From: Victivallaceae bacterium
Lineage (GTDB): Bacteria > Verrucomicrobiota > Lentisphaeria > Victivallales > Victivallaceae
Direction: 5' to 3'
NCBI GenBank assembly: GCA_024405735.1
Contig: JAKSOF010000005.1
Location: forward strand, 55,195 to 119,194
DNA length: 64,000 bases
Shown here piece by piece: positions 25,249-34,614 of the stretch; positions within the stretch are counted from its first letter, which is position 1, and each line of letters starts with the position of its first letter. The notes beneath the pieces are model-generated. The model did not search any database, was not told the origin of the DNA, and saw only the letters and a list, made by a program, of their open reading frames with translations. The translations under genes and the position numbers were made by a program.

Positions 25249-25509
25249 ATGTCTGAAGATACTATGTCAAAAACAGGAAATGAGAATGAATCACCAACGA
25301 TGTGAAATTCTCTAAAATCTATAGCTGGCAACGCAAAAGACCTTGTCCTTGATTTATGTGATGATTTATGTGAAAAGGAAAAAGAATACACACTTTTATC
25401 GGATGAACAATTAAAAAATATTGTAATGCAACATCCTTATGTGCAAAAAGCGGCAGCCGCCGCAGTCCTTGATGCGCGTCACGGGGAAGATGGATGGCAA
25501 ATTGATTAA
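25249..25509 (+). pseudogene. Fourth cassette gene with an in-frame TGA
   Basis: ATG 25249, behind CTGGAGG, opens a frame that meets TGA at 25303-25305 (codon 19) and then stays open in the same frame to TAA 25507-25509. Reading through would give an 86-residue acidic protein with EKEYTLLSDEQLKNIVMQH and VQKAAAAAVLDARHG after the stop. A TGG-to-TGA change would account for the break. It may be an inactivated gene, a decoded TGA, or a second start downstream (no good site is visible). The product is small and helical; no family is recognised. Confidence 0.6.
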
Positions 25510-25550
25510 AGGAACAGCTTTTTTGAAAAATAACGGTTAAGGAGTAAAAT

Positions 25551-25778
25551 ATGTATCAGATGACGGAACCGCATATTGAGCGCGCGGAGTGCGCGACGTG
25601 TCAGCACTACGACATCAAAGACCGTTGTGTCTGCGCGTTGAATTCTTCCTGCCGCGTGATCCATATGGGAGATCAGTACGGAGCGTGCAAAATGCTGCCC
25701 AACCGCCGCCCCCATTACGCAACAAAAGCGGGAACGATTTCCGGGTGTTGTTACAGACGCTGGGTCGATCTCCCGTAA
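25551..25778 (+). CDS. Cys-rich small protein, copy 2 (YRRWVDLP tail)
   Basis: A 75-residue protein with AECATCQHYD, RCVCALNSSC, GACKML and the end CCYRRWVDLP. It has seven to eight cysteines, more than the other copies. AAGGAG lies 8 bases before the ATG. Its end and 3' untranslated region match copy 1 closely, so the two copies were duplicated together with the terminator and now bracket the GTPase cassette. Function is unknown; metal or redox binding is inferred. Confidence 0.7.
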   Translation: MYQMTEPHIERAECATCQHYDIKDRCVCALNSSCRVIHMGDQYGACKMLPNRRPHYATKAGTISGCCYRRWVDLP

Positions 25779-25797
25779 GTTTCACATCTTTTTCCCG

Positions 25798-25826
25798 AGC
25801 CGCCGAAAAACTCGGCGGCTTTTTTC
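25798..25826 (+). terminator. Terminator of Cys-rich copy 2
   Basis: Perfect 9-bp stem AGCCGCCGA (25798-25806) with TCGGCGGCT (25812-25820), 5-base loop, then TTTTTC. Confidence 0.92.
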
Positions 25827-25871
25827 GGAACATAAAAAAGCATATCCACGTGTAAAAATGAAGGAAAATTT

Positions 25872-26435
25872 ATGAAACTCGCACAATTGAAACTTTTAAT
25901 CGGAAACGACGATATCAACGCATTGATAAAAAAGTCTTCGCAACCGGGTGGAGACGTGATACCTGCGCTTGTCCATCCTGTCCGCTCTCTTATGCAGAAT
26001 CCGCAAATCGAATCAATTTTCTGCGACGATGAAAAAATTATCGTTGCCGGAAAAATAAAAGACGATGATTTCACCGCCATACTCAAACCTTTTGTCGACG
26101 CAGAAAACAACCGTATCGGTATCAAAATTGACGATATTTCCATTGACCGTCCTCCCGTTTCATGGTTAAATCCCGCCTCTTGGTGGAAAATCATTTTCCC
26201 TCCTGCCTTCCTTTTTGACAATATTCTCTCCTCCTTTACGATGTTTTTCAAGAAAAATGCTGTAGAGGACCAAATCAAAACCCTTAACGTCATTCCAGGA
26301 GTCTCTGCGGAAGAAAAAACTCTTTGGTTTGATATTAATGCATTCACGTGTACCCTTCCAGTCGCTTTCTGTATCACGGAAAAAATCACGACATTTTCTG
26401 TTTCTCCCAAGGGAATTGAACTTACAATCGGATAA
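25872..26435 (+). CDS. Tandem paralogue A of an unknown family
   Basis: A 187-residue protein with no signal peptide. It opens MKLAQLKLLIGNDDINALIK and ends ITTFSVSPKGIELTIG; both ends match the next two genes. A central hydrophobic insert (SWWKIIFPPAFLFDNILSSF) could contact membrane. The end pattern, beta strand then GIEL-I, loosely recalls lipid-binding LmeA/DUF2993 proteins, but this is weak. AAGGAAAATTT precedes the ATG. Confidence 0.65.
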   Translation: MKLAQLKLLIGNDDINALIKKSSQPGGDVIPALVHPVRSLMQNPQIESIFCDDEKIIVAGKIKDDDFTAILKPFVDAENNRIGIKIDDISIDRPPVSWLNPASWWKIIFPPAFLFDNILSSFTMFFKKNAVEDQIKTLNVIPGVSAEEKTLWFDINAFTCTLPVAFCITEKITTFSVSPKGIELTIG

Positions 26436-26523
26436 TTTCTCAAAAAAAATCGTTGCGGATCGCTGGCAAAAAAACAAAAATGTGATTATATTACCGCTGT
26501 ATAGCAATTAAGGAGAAAAAACT

Positions 26524-27075
26524 ATGGAACTCGTACAACTGAAACTTTTGATCGACTGTGACGACATTACCTCTTTGTTGGAAAAATATTCCGCTTCATT
26601 ACCGGAAAATCTGAAAATTGACTCAATCACCTGCAGCGAAGAAAAAATCACCGTCGTCGGTGAAATAAGTAATTGTGATTTCACGCTCGAAATCGGAACG
26701 GTCATCAATGAGAACGAAAACAGCCTCGGACTGGTCATAAAAAACTGCAGTCTTTCACATCCCGACGACCCTCTGTGGAAATCGCCATGGAATGGTATAA
26801 AATCAGTTTTCTCCGGAGCGTTTAGCGTAGTGCACGGATGGGTAAATCTTGATTCAGGATTTCAGTCAATCGAAGAATTCACCGCGAAAAAAATCGCGGA
26901 AAAAATCGGTGCTTCCGCCGACGATGACACCATTTATTTTGAACCGGATTCATTGCTGGAGAAACTTCCCTTGCCCTTGAACATTTCCGGCAACATCACC
27001 CGCTTCGATTTTACCGAAAATGGCATCGAACTTGTCATCGGTGACACGTCCGATGACATCGCAATCGTCGATTAA
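26524..27075 (+). CDS. Tandem paralogue B of an unknown family
   Basis: A 183-residue protein opening MELVQLKLLIDCDDITSLLEK and ending NITRFDFTENGIELVIG plus a 10-residue acidic tail. Strand-rich middle (EEKITVVGEISNCDFTLEIG). AAGGAG lies just before the ATG. It is 88 bases after paralogue A and 17 before C, so B and C are likely co-transcribed. Confidence 0.68.
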   Translation: MELVQLKLLIDCDDITSLLEKYSASLPENLKIDSITCSEEKITVVGEISNCDFTLEIGTVINENENSLGLVIKNCSLSHPDDPLWKSPWNGIKSVFSGAFSVVHGWVNLDSGFQSIEEFTAKKIAEKIGASADDDTIYFEPDSLLEKLPLPLNISGNITRFDFTENGIELVIGDTSDDIAIVD

Positions 27076-27092
27076 TCGCACAAAAACGCATT

Positions 27093-27650
27093 ATGGAAAT
27101 CAGCAAACTCGTTTTACGCATCACTCCCGCCGACCTCGATGCGCTCGGCAATATCATAATGGGAAAAGTTGCTCCGGTTCTGCAAAAATTGCCAAAAGCA
27201 GTCCGCGAACTTCACGATCTGCAACTGCGCTTTGACGGAGAAAATCTCGAAATCGGGATCTCGCTCCCAAAACCGCTTCCCCTTATCCCCGAAACAGAAC
27301 TCTGTGCTGAGATCGTCCTTTCCGCTGCCGACGACGGCAATGCACTCCTTGTTGAGTTGCTCTCGATTTCCGCATGGGATATGAAAACGACAGTTTTCAA
27401 TCCCTTCATTATGGACAAAATCAGCGAAGCGATACAAAAATATCCCAGTCTCTGGATCGACGATGACGGACTGCTTCGTATCGACCTCGACAAAACGCTC
27501 GAAATATTGCCCTTGCCGTGCGAATTGACCATCACAGGACGACTGACGAATGTTTCCGTCGATAAAAACGGAATTGAACTCGAAATCGAAAAAAATCATA
27601 AAAAAAGACGGTTGCCTCAAAAGACGCTCGCGAAACACAAACGCACATAA
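27093..27650 (+). CDS. Tandem paralogue C of an unknown family
   Basis: A 185-residue protein opening MEISKLVLRITPADLDALG, with EILPLPCELTITGRLTNVS near the end and GIELEI, then a basic tail (KKRRLPQKTLAKHKR). Shared starts and ends with A and B, and poor similarity in the middle, indicate old tandem duplication and divergence. The basic tail is unique to C. Function unknown. Confidence 0.66.
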   Translation: MEISKLVLRITPADLDALGNIIMGKVAPVLQKLPKAVRELHDLQLRFDGENLEIGISLPKPLPLIPETELCAEIVLSAADDGNALLVELLSISAWDMKTTVFNPFIMDKISEAIQKYPSLWIDDDGLLRIDLDKTLEILPLPCELTITGRLTNVSVDKNGIELEIEKNHKKRRLPQKTLAKHKRT

Positions 27651-27723
27651 ATCTTCCATCCTTTTCGTTTCGAAATCATTTCTATCGCTTGAAAAAGATA
27701 CTTTTGTGCGGTATTTTCTGATT

Positions 27724-28575
27724 ATGACAAGGAATGCAGACGATTTTTCACATTATTTTTCGGTGGTCTTGCCCGAATGCAAAACGCCGCTCAAGGCGAT
27801 GCTTTTGAGTTCGGGGCACGAGCGGACGAGCGATCACGCCAATTACCGCAACAGCGGCGCGTGCGCGGCAAAGCGCGCCCGCGTCATTTGGCAGTACACC
27901 CTTGCCGGAATGGGCGAAGTCATCCGCGACGGCGTCCGTCAGATGATCCCCCCCGGGCACGGGATGCTCCTCGTCGTCCCCGGTGAATACACCTATCAGA
28001 TCCATCCCGATCATCCTTACTGGGAATTCGTTTTCGTCGATCTCGCGGGCGAGGAACTGGTTTCGCTTGCCGCTGACGCGCTCCGCGACTTCGGCGCGGT
28101 CATTCCCGACACCGCCGAGCTTTCATTGAAGCGGCTGACTTCCAGCATTGTCGAGGGGTGCGGCGAGCATCGCTATGTCGACGCTTTTTCCGCCAGCGCC
28201 GCCGCCTACCGGATGATGATGGCGATCCTCGGCGCGTGTGAAACGCACGCCGCCGCCGATCACGGCATTCGCGAACGCGTCCTCAACTACTGTCTGCGCA
28301 ACCTCGACCGCCCGATCTCGGTCGATGAAATGGCGCGCGCCGCCAACTTGAGCCGCTGGTATTTTTCGCGCCGTTTCCGCGCCGCCGAAGGATGTTCCCC
28401 CGGGGAATTCATTCTGAAACTCAAAATGGATCAGGCGGCGACTTTACTGCAGAATACGCTGTTGACCGTCAAGGAAATCGCCGACCGTTGCGGCTTCGAG
28501 GAGCCGAGTTACTTCTGCCGCGTTTTCCGCAAATATTACCGCATCTCGCCCGCGAAATACCGCACGGATGCCTGA
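27724..28575 (+). CDS. AraC-family transcription regulator
   Basis: A 283-residue protein from ATG 27724; an upstream extension to 27550 overlaps paralogue C and is not supported. The N-terminal half is a cupin-like ligand-binding domain (GMLLVVPGEYTYQIH). The C-terminal 100 residues hold two helix-turn-helix units, with ISVDEMARAANLSRWYFSRR and the AraC signature VKEIADRCGFEEPSYFCRVF. Such proteins usually respond to a sugar; the target is not evident, but the DJ-1 gene starts 23 bases downstream. Confidence 0.9.
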   Translation: MTRNADDFSHYFSVVLPECKTPLKAMLLSSGHERTSDHANYRNSGACAAKRARVIWQYTLAGMGEVIRDGVRQMIPPGHGMLLVVPGEYTYQIHPDHPYWEFVFVDLAGEELVSLAADALRDFGAVIPDTAELSLKRLTSSIVEGCGEHRYVDAFSASAAAYRMMMAILGACETHAAADHGIRERVLNYCLRNLDRPISVDEMARAANLSRWYFSRRFRAAEGCSPGEFILKLKMDQAATLLQNTLLTVKEIADRCGFEEPSYFCRVFRKYYRISPAKYRTDA

Positions 28576-28598
28576 CTTTTGACCCAAGGAGATCCAAA

Positions 28599-30268
<1,670 letters not shown>

Positions 30269-30276
30269 GACTTTTT

Positions 30277-31152
30277 ATGAAAAATCATCGCATCCTCGGA
30301 TTTCTCTGCGCGATCGTTTCCGCCGTTTCCTACGGACTGAACCCCTTTTTCGGCTTGCACCTCTACGCGGAAGGGTATCGGCCTTTCAGCGTCCTTTTTT
30401 TCCGCTTCCTTTTCGCCTCGGCGATGCTCGGCGCGGTCATGGCGCTCCGCCGCAGAAGTTTCACGGTCCCCCGCAAAAGCTGGCTTCCGCTTTGCTTTGA
30501 GGGCGTGATGCTCTTTTTGACCTGCCTTTTCTGGTTCTTAAGTTTTGAAATCATGAGTTCCGGCATTGCGGCGACATTACTTTACACTTACCCCGCGATG
30601 ATCGCGGTCATCCTCGCCGTTTTTTTCCGCGAAAAAATCACGCTCAACGTCATCGTCGGCATCATTCTCGCCTTTTCCGGCGTCGCCTGCGTCTGCAAGG
30701 GGGGCGGCAATGTTGTTTCCGCACTCGGAGTCCTCTACGTCACGCTTTCCGCACTGACCTACAGTTTTTACATCATCGCCGTCCAAAAGACCAATCTCCG
30801 CGATCTGCCGTCGGAAACGCTGACCTTTTACGCGACCATTTTCGCGGCAGTATTGATGTTTGCCGTGCTCGGTTTCGGGACAAAAATACAGATGCTCCAC
30901 ACATGGAGCGCATTCGGCAACGCGCTGGGACTCGCCTTTTTCACTTCGCTGATCTCCTTTTTGCTCCTCGCGGTCGCCGTCAAAAACATCGGCGAAACCA
31001 AAGCCGCCGTCATCGGCGCATTGGAACCGATCACCGCCGTCGCCATCGGCGTTTTTGCCTTTGCCGAACCGATGACGGGAATGATCTTTATCGGCATTGT
31101 CCTCGTCCTCGCCGCCGTGAGTTGCGTCATCATCAAAAAACAAAAAGCGTGA
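30277..31152 (+). CDS. EamA (DMT-superfamily) transporter
   Basis: A 291-residue protein with ten predicted membrane helices in two five-helix halves, beginning LGFLCAIVSAVSYGLNPFF. LEPITAVAIGVFAFAEPMTG near the end is a typical second EamA-half signature. Members export amino acids, nucleosides or other metabolites. It starts 8 bases after tgt; a longer frame from 30058 overlaps tgt and is rejected. The substrate is unknown. Confidence 0.88.
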   Translation: MKNHRILGFLCAIVSAVSYGLNPFFGLHLYAEGYRPFSVLFFRFLFASAMLGAVMALRRRSFTVPRKSWLPLCFEGVMLFLTCLFWFLSFEIMSSGIAATLLYTYPAMIAVILAVFFREKITLNVIVGIILAFSGVACVCKGGGNVVSALGVLYVTLSALTYSFYIIAVQKTNLRDLPSETLTFYATIFAAVLMFAVLGFGTKIQMLHTWSAFGNALGLAFFTSLISFLLLAVAVKNIGETKAAVIGALEPITAVAIGVFAFAEPMTGMIFIGIVLVLAAVSCVIIKKQKA

Positions 31153-31180
31153 TCCCGGCTGAAATCGCACTTTGACGCAA

Positions 31181-31840
31181 TGGGAGCACGAGAGGCTGAT
31201 TTCGCCTCTCGTGGCTCTCTCAACCAGCCACAGGCTGGACTTTGTAATTGCCGCAGATATTTGCGGATGATCGTTTTGCCCGCGCTCGGAACGGCTGTCA
31301 CCGCAAATCTCCGCGGGCGTTCATATTTGTTACTGGAAAACGACCTGCGCCCCACGCGGGCTAATGCTACGCTTTACGCTCCGCCCGCCCGACTGCCTGA
31401 TGTGCGCACCTCCCGCGCAAAGCATAGTTTCGCGGATGACACCGCGAAAGAAAACGTGTAAATACCATATGCGCTTCATTTACTGTCGGATGCGAGTCGG
31501 TTGCCGACGAGCGCGCAGTCGGATGGGAGCGATTTTACGCATTGCAAGGCAATGCGGAAATGCGCAAACAATTGTTTGCGCAAGCGACCGTAGACGAGCA
31601 CGGTAGCCGCGAGCGAACGAAGCGTAGCGAAGTGAAGCGCAGGCGTACAAATGCAGGTGGGAATATCTCCATCCGTCTTGACCGCGGTCTCACGGGAAAA
31701 GAGGTGGTTAAGGCGGGGAAAGCCGACACGGCTGTCCCTGCCTTGTCCACACACATCAAGCATTTTCGCAAGCTTTCTGTGTCCCGCCTGTGGCTGGTTG
31801 AGGGAGCCACGAGGGGCGAAATCAGCCTCTCGTGCTCCCA
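31181..31840. repeat. 660-bp element with 55-bp terminal inverted repeats
   Basis: Bases 31181-31235 are the reverse complement of 31786-31840 at 53 of 55 positions. Each arm itself folds into two hairpins (GAGAGGC/GCCTCTC and GTGGCT/AGCCAC). The interior holds further symmetry, including the palindrome at 31561. The frames crossing it have no ribosome sites and read as noise, so it seems non-coding. It could be a miniature transposable element, a dispersed extragenic repeat, or a structured RNA gene. No target-site duplication was seen with certainty. Confidence 0.75.
31561..31582. repeat. 22-bp perfect palindrome inside the inverted-repeat element
   Basis: TGCGCAAACA-ATTGTTTGCGCA is its own reverse complement over all 22 bases, centred at 31571/31572. 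It is preceded by a 7-bp hairpin (GCATTGC/GCAATGC, about 31549-31565). It could be a dimer binding site or a cruciform seed. Confidence 0.85.
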
Positions 31841-31844
31841 TCAG

Positions 31845-31884
31845 ATAAAAAAAGGACTGTCGCTTTTGCAACAGTCCTTTTGTT
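31845..31884 (-). terminator. Terminator of the acyltransferase/acyl-ACP synthetase gene
   Basis: Perfect 10-bp stem AAAGGACTGT (31851-31860) with ACAGTCCTTT (31871-31880). Read on the minus strand it follows the stop at 31885 at once and ends in TTTTTTTATC. Confidence 0.9.
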
Positions 31885-34164
31885 TTACAGCTCGTCCGCC
31901 ATACTCTTGAGTTTGCGCAAGTCGAGTTTGCCGCTGCCGAGCAACGGCAAGGCGTCGACGTGGACGAAATCGTCGCGTTTGGGCAACCAGATATTCGGCC
32001 AGTTGTAAGTGCGCAGATTTTCGATGACGGCATCGATGTCGAGATCTTCGGGGGTATAAAAGACGACGAGTCTTTCGCCTTTGCGGGCGTCGTTGCGTCC
32101 TGTCACGGCGACTTCGCGCACCTCGCTGCGGCGGAAATTGCGGATCGCGTCTTCGATCGCTTCGTGAGGCACCATTTCGCCGCCGATCTTGCTGAAACGG
32201 GAAGCGCGCCCCGTGATGTAGATGTAGCCGTCCTCGTCGATTTTGGCGATGTCGCCGGTATCGTAATAACGGTTCTGAATGACGCGGGCGGTCTGTTCGG
32301 GATTGTTGAGATAGCCTTTCATCACGGTACCGGCTTTGACCTGCATCCGGCCGGGGCGGTTCGGTCCGAGTTCGACGCCGGTTTCGGGGTCGATCACGCG
32401 CACGTGGATGCCGGGCAGCGGACAGCCGATGCTGCCGGGGTGACTGCTCCGGGTGCCGAGTTCGTAGATCGAATTGTTGAAGTTGATCGTCACGATCGGC
32501 GACAATTCGGTGCAACCGTACCCCTCGATGACATAACGCCCGGTCAACTCGTAGTAGCGTTCGGAAAGTTCCGGCGGAAGTTTCTCGGCGCCGGTGATGA
32601 CCAGCCGGAGCGAAGCCAGTTGCTCGCTCGTGGCGCGATGGAGATATTTTTGCAAAAAGGTCGGTGTCGCCGTCAGCACCGTCACGTGGTGTTTCTCGAT
32701 CGTCTTGACGATCTCGTCGGACGAAAGCGGACTCAAGTGGTAAAACACCGGCACTCCGATCTGGCAGGGCAAGGCGAAAAGCACGGTCAGACCGTAAGCG
32801 TGAAAGAGCGGCAGATTGCCGCAGATGCAGTCGTCGCGGCGCAACGTGACCATCCGGAGAAACGACCACAAGTCGCAGTTGACGTTGCGGTGGGTCAGCA
32901 TCACCGCCTTGGGCGTGCCCGTCGAACCGCTGGAAAAGAGTACGACCGCCTGACGGTGCATATTATAACAGCTGAAAGGCGCAAGTTTCCGCACGAGGAT
33001 GCGGCCGGGGATGAAGATCGCGCGCAGGATCGCTTTCAGCTTGACATCCCAGGTGAAACCGGGGGCGAGGTCTTCCAGAAGCACCATGCCGGGATGCACC
33101 TGCCACTTCAGTTTTTCCAGGAAGCGGCGGCTGGTGAAAATCGTCTTGACCCCGGCGCGCGCCGCGGATTCGAGCGCGACGCTCTCGCCCGCGCTGAAAT
33201 TGATGACGGCGGGGGTGCGGTCGGCGAGCAAAACGCTCAGCAGGACCGTCACCGTCAGACTGGAATTGGGCAGCAGTACGCCGACGTAACCGTCTTCGCC
33301 GCGGTCGAGTTCGCGCACCGAATCGGTGAAAAGCAAAGTCTTGACCAGCATCGAAAAGTTATTGCACCATTTCCCGGTGACGACGTCGAAAAAGGTTTTC
33401 TGAAAGGGATGCCATTTCGCGCGCCGCACAAATGCGGTATGCAACGGCATTTCCCCCGGTTGCGGACGGCGTTCGATGCTGGCGCCGAGTTCGGAAATGA
33501 TCTGGCGCAACTGGAAGGGCGTGACCTTGCGGCTGACGGGGTCGCCGATCGCGATGCTGAAGTCGATCGGCAGCGAACGCGGCAGGGAAAGCGCCATTTT
33601 GCCGTTGCGGTAACCGAAAAGACGGCCGTGAAGCATTCCGATGCGGCAGGGCAGTACGATGACTTCGGTATCGGTCGGCAGAAGCGGCTCGACGCCGGTG
33701 CGGAAACGCATCAGATTGCCGTTGCCGGAAATCGCGCCTTCGGGCAGATAGCAGAGCACTTCGCCGTGGCGCAAGCGGTCGCGGATGCTGTTGAAAAAGT
33801 TTTTGAGATCCTGCGGGCGGCGGGGATTCGGTACGCGGAGGACGCCGAGATACCAGAAAATAAAGCGCGTCGGCAGGAAATTGACGATCTCGGCGCGCAC
33901 CATGAAACGCACCTTGCGCGGACAGATCAACTGGATCAGCAGCAGGTCGATCAGGGAAATATGATTGGAAACAAGCAGAAGCGGCCCGGATTCGGGAATG
34001 TTGTCCAAGCCGAACTTCCGCAACCGGATAAAGGTATGCGTCAGCAGAAAACCGATGACGCGCAGCGTCCAGACGCGGCAAAAGAGGATCAGTACGATGA
34101 CCGCGACCGACACGATCGTTGAAATGCTCGCCGCCGAAGTGATATAGTCAAAGATTTCTTTCAT
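31885..34164 (-). CDS. aas: Acyltransferase/acyl-ACP synthetase fusion (Aas-like)
   Basis: A 759-residue membrane-associated protein. After a membrane helix (about 14-30) comes a PlsC-type acyltransferase with NHISLID (67-73, the HX4D motif) and EGAISGNG; from about residue 270 an AMP-forming synthetase follows with FSSGSTGTPK, GYGCTELSP and TGRASRFSKIGGEMV. This domain order matches Aas, which re-acylates lysophosphatidylethanolamine using acyl-ACP. It stands alone, divergent from rpmF-plsX, another phospholipid gene pair. Confidence 0.87.
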   Translation of the reverse strand: MKEIFDYITSAASISTIVSVAVIVLILFCRVWTLRVIGFLLTHTFIRLRKFGLDNIPESGPLLLVSNHISLIDLLLIQLICPRKVRFMVRAEIVNFLPTRFIFWYLGVLRVPNPRRPQDLKNFFNSIRDRLRHGEVLCYLPEGAISGNGNLMRFRTGVEPLLPTDTEVIVLPCRIGMLHGRLFGYRNGKMALSLPRSLPIDFSIAIGDPVSRKVTPFQLRQIISELGASIERRPQPGEMPLHTAFVRRAKWHPFQKTFFDVVTGKWCNNFSMLVKTLLFTDSVRELDRGEDGYVGVLLPNSSLTVTVLLSVLLADRTPAVINFSAGESVALESAARAGVKTIFTSRRFLEKLKWQVHPGMVLLEDLAPGFTWDVKLKAILRAIFIPGRILVRKLAPFSCYNMHRQAVVLFSSGSTGTPKAVMLTHRNVNCDLWSFLRMVTLRRDDCICGNLPLFHAYGLTVLFALPCQIGVPVFYHLSPLSSDEIVKTIEKHHVTVLTATPTFLQKYLHRATSEQLASLRLVITGAEKLPPELSERYYELTGRYVIEGYGCTELSPIVTINFNNSIYELGTRSSHPGSIGCPLPGIHVRVIDPETGVELGPNRPGRMQVKAGTVMKGYLNNPEQTARVIQNRYYDTGDIAKIDEDGYIYITGRASRFSKIGGEMVPHEAIEDAIRNFRRSEVREVAVTGRNDARKGERLVVFYTPEDLDIDAVIENLRTYNWPNIWLPKRDDFVHVDALPLLGSGKLDLRKLKSMADEL

Positions 34165-34302
34165 GGCAACTCCCTGAATCTTTTACTGTAATATTTTCCC
34201 GCGCACACGGGTTGCTTTGTATAAAGATAACGCCGCGATTGCGAAATTGCAACTTTTTGACGCTGAAAAGTATGAAAATCTCCGCTTTTTGGCCCGACCG
34301 GA

Positions 34303-34330
34303 TTGAAAAAACAGATTTTTGTGATATATT
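34303..34330 (+). promoter_or_regulatory. Probable promoter of rpmF-plsX
   Basis: TTGAAA (34303-34308), 16 bases, TATATT (34325-34330), about 76 bases before the rpmF start. A TTGACA at 34337 also exists but lacks a good -10. Confidence 0.5.
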
Positions 34331-34406
34331 TAAAGGTTGACATACCGGAAAGAAACTTGATTTTTCTACTGGATAGTTCAAGCATTTCACATAAGGAGTA
34401 AAGAAA

Positions 34407-34586
34407 ATGGCTGTTCCGAAACGCAAAAGTTCCCGTATGCAGCGCCGTCAGCGCAAGGCCGCGAACCGTTATGAAGGCGTCCAAGCGACGTACTGCCCGA
34501 AGTGTCAGGCTCCGCTGGCGCCCCACCGCGTCTGCAAGGCCTGCGGCTATTTCGACGGCGAGCAGATCCTCAACGTCGAAGCGTAA
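34407..34586 (+). CDS. rpmF: 50S ribosomal protein bL32
   Basis: A 59-residue basic protein, MAVPKRKSSRMQRRQRKAAN onward, with zinc-ribbon cysteines at 30, 33, 43 and 46. AAGGAG precedes the ATG. It has the usual position directly before plsX, 28 bases away. Too short for a 60-codon frame list but unmistakable. Confidence 0.97.
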   Translation: MAVPKRKSSRMQRRQRKAANRYEGVQATYCPKCQAPLAPHRVCKACGYFDGEQILNVEA

Positions 34587-34614
34587 TGTTTTTGACTGAA
34601 AAACATTTGCAGAA

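Noticed and set aside
31180..32033. Frames over the inverted-repeat element
   Set aside because: Both arms give related nonsense peptides on opposite strands because of the inverted repeat, and no ribosome sites are seen.
31960..34122. 720-codon plus frame antisense to the acyltransferase/synthetase gene
   Set aside because: Low-complexity Asp/Arg/His-rich translation with no motif; the opposite strand has a full two-domain enzyme.
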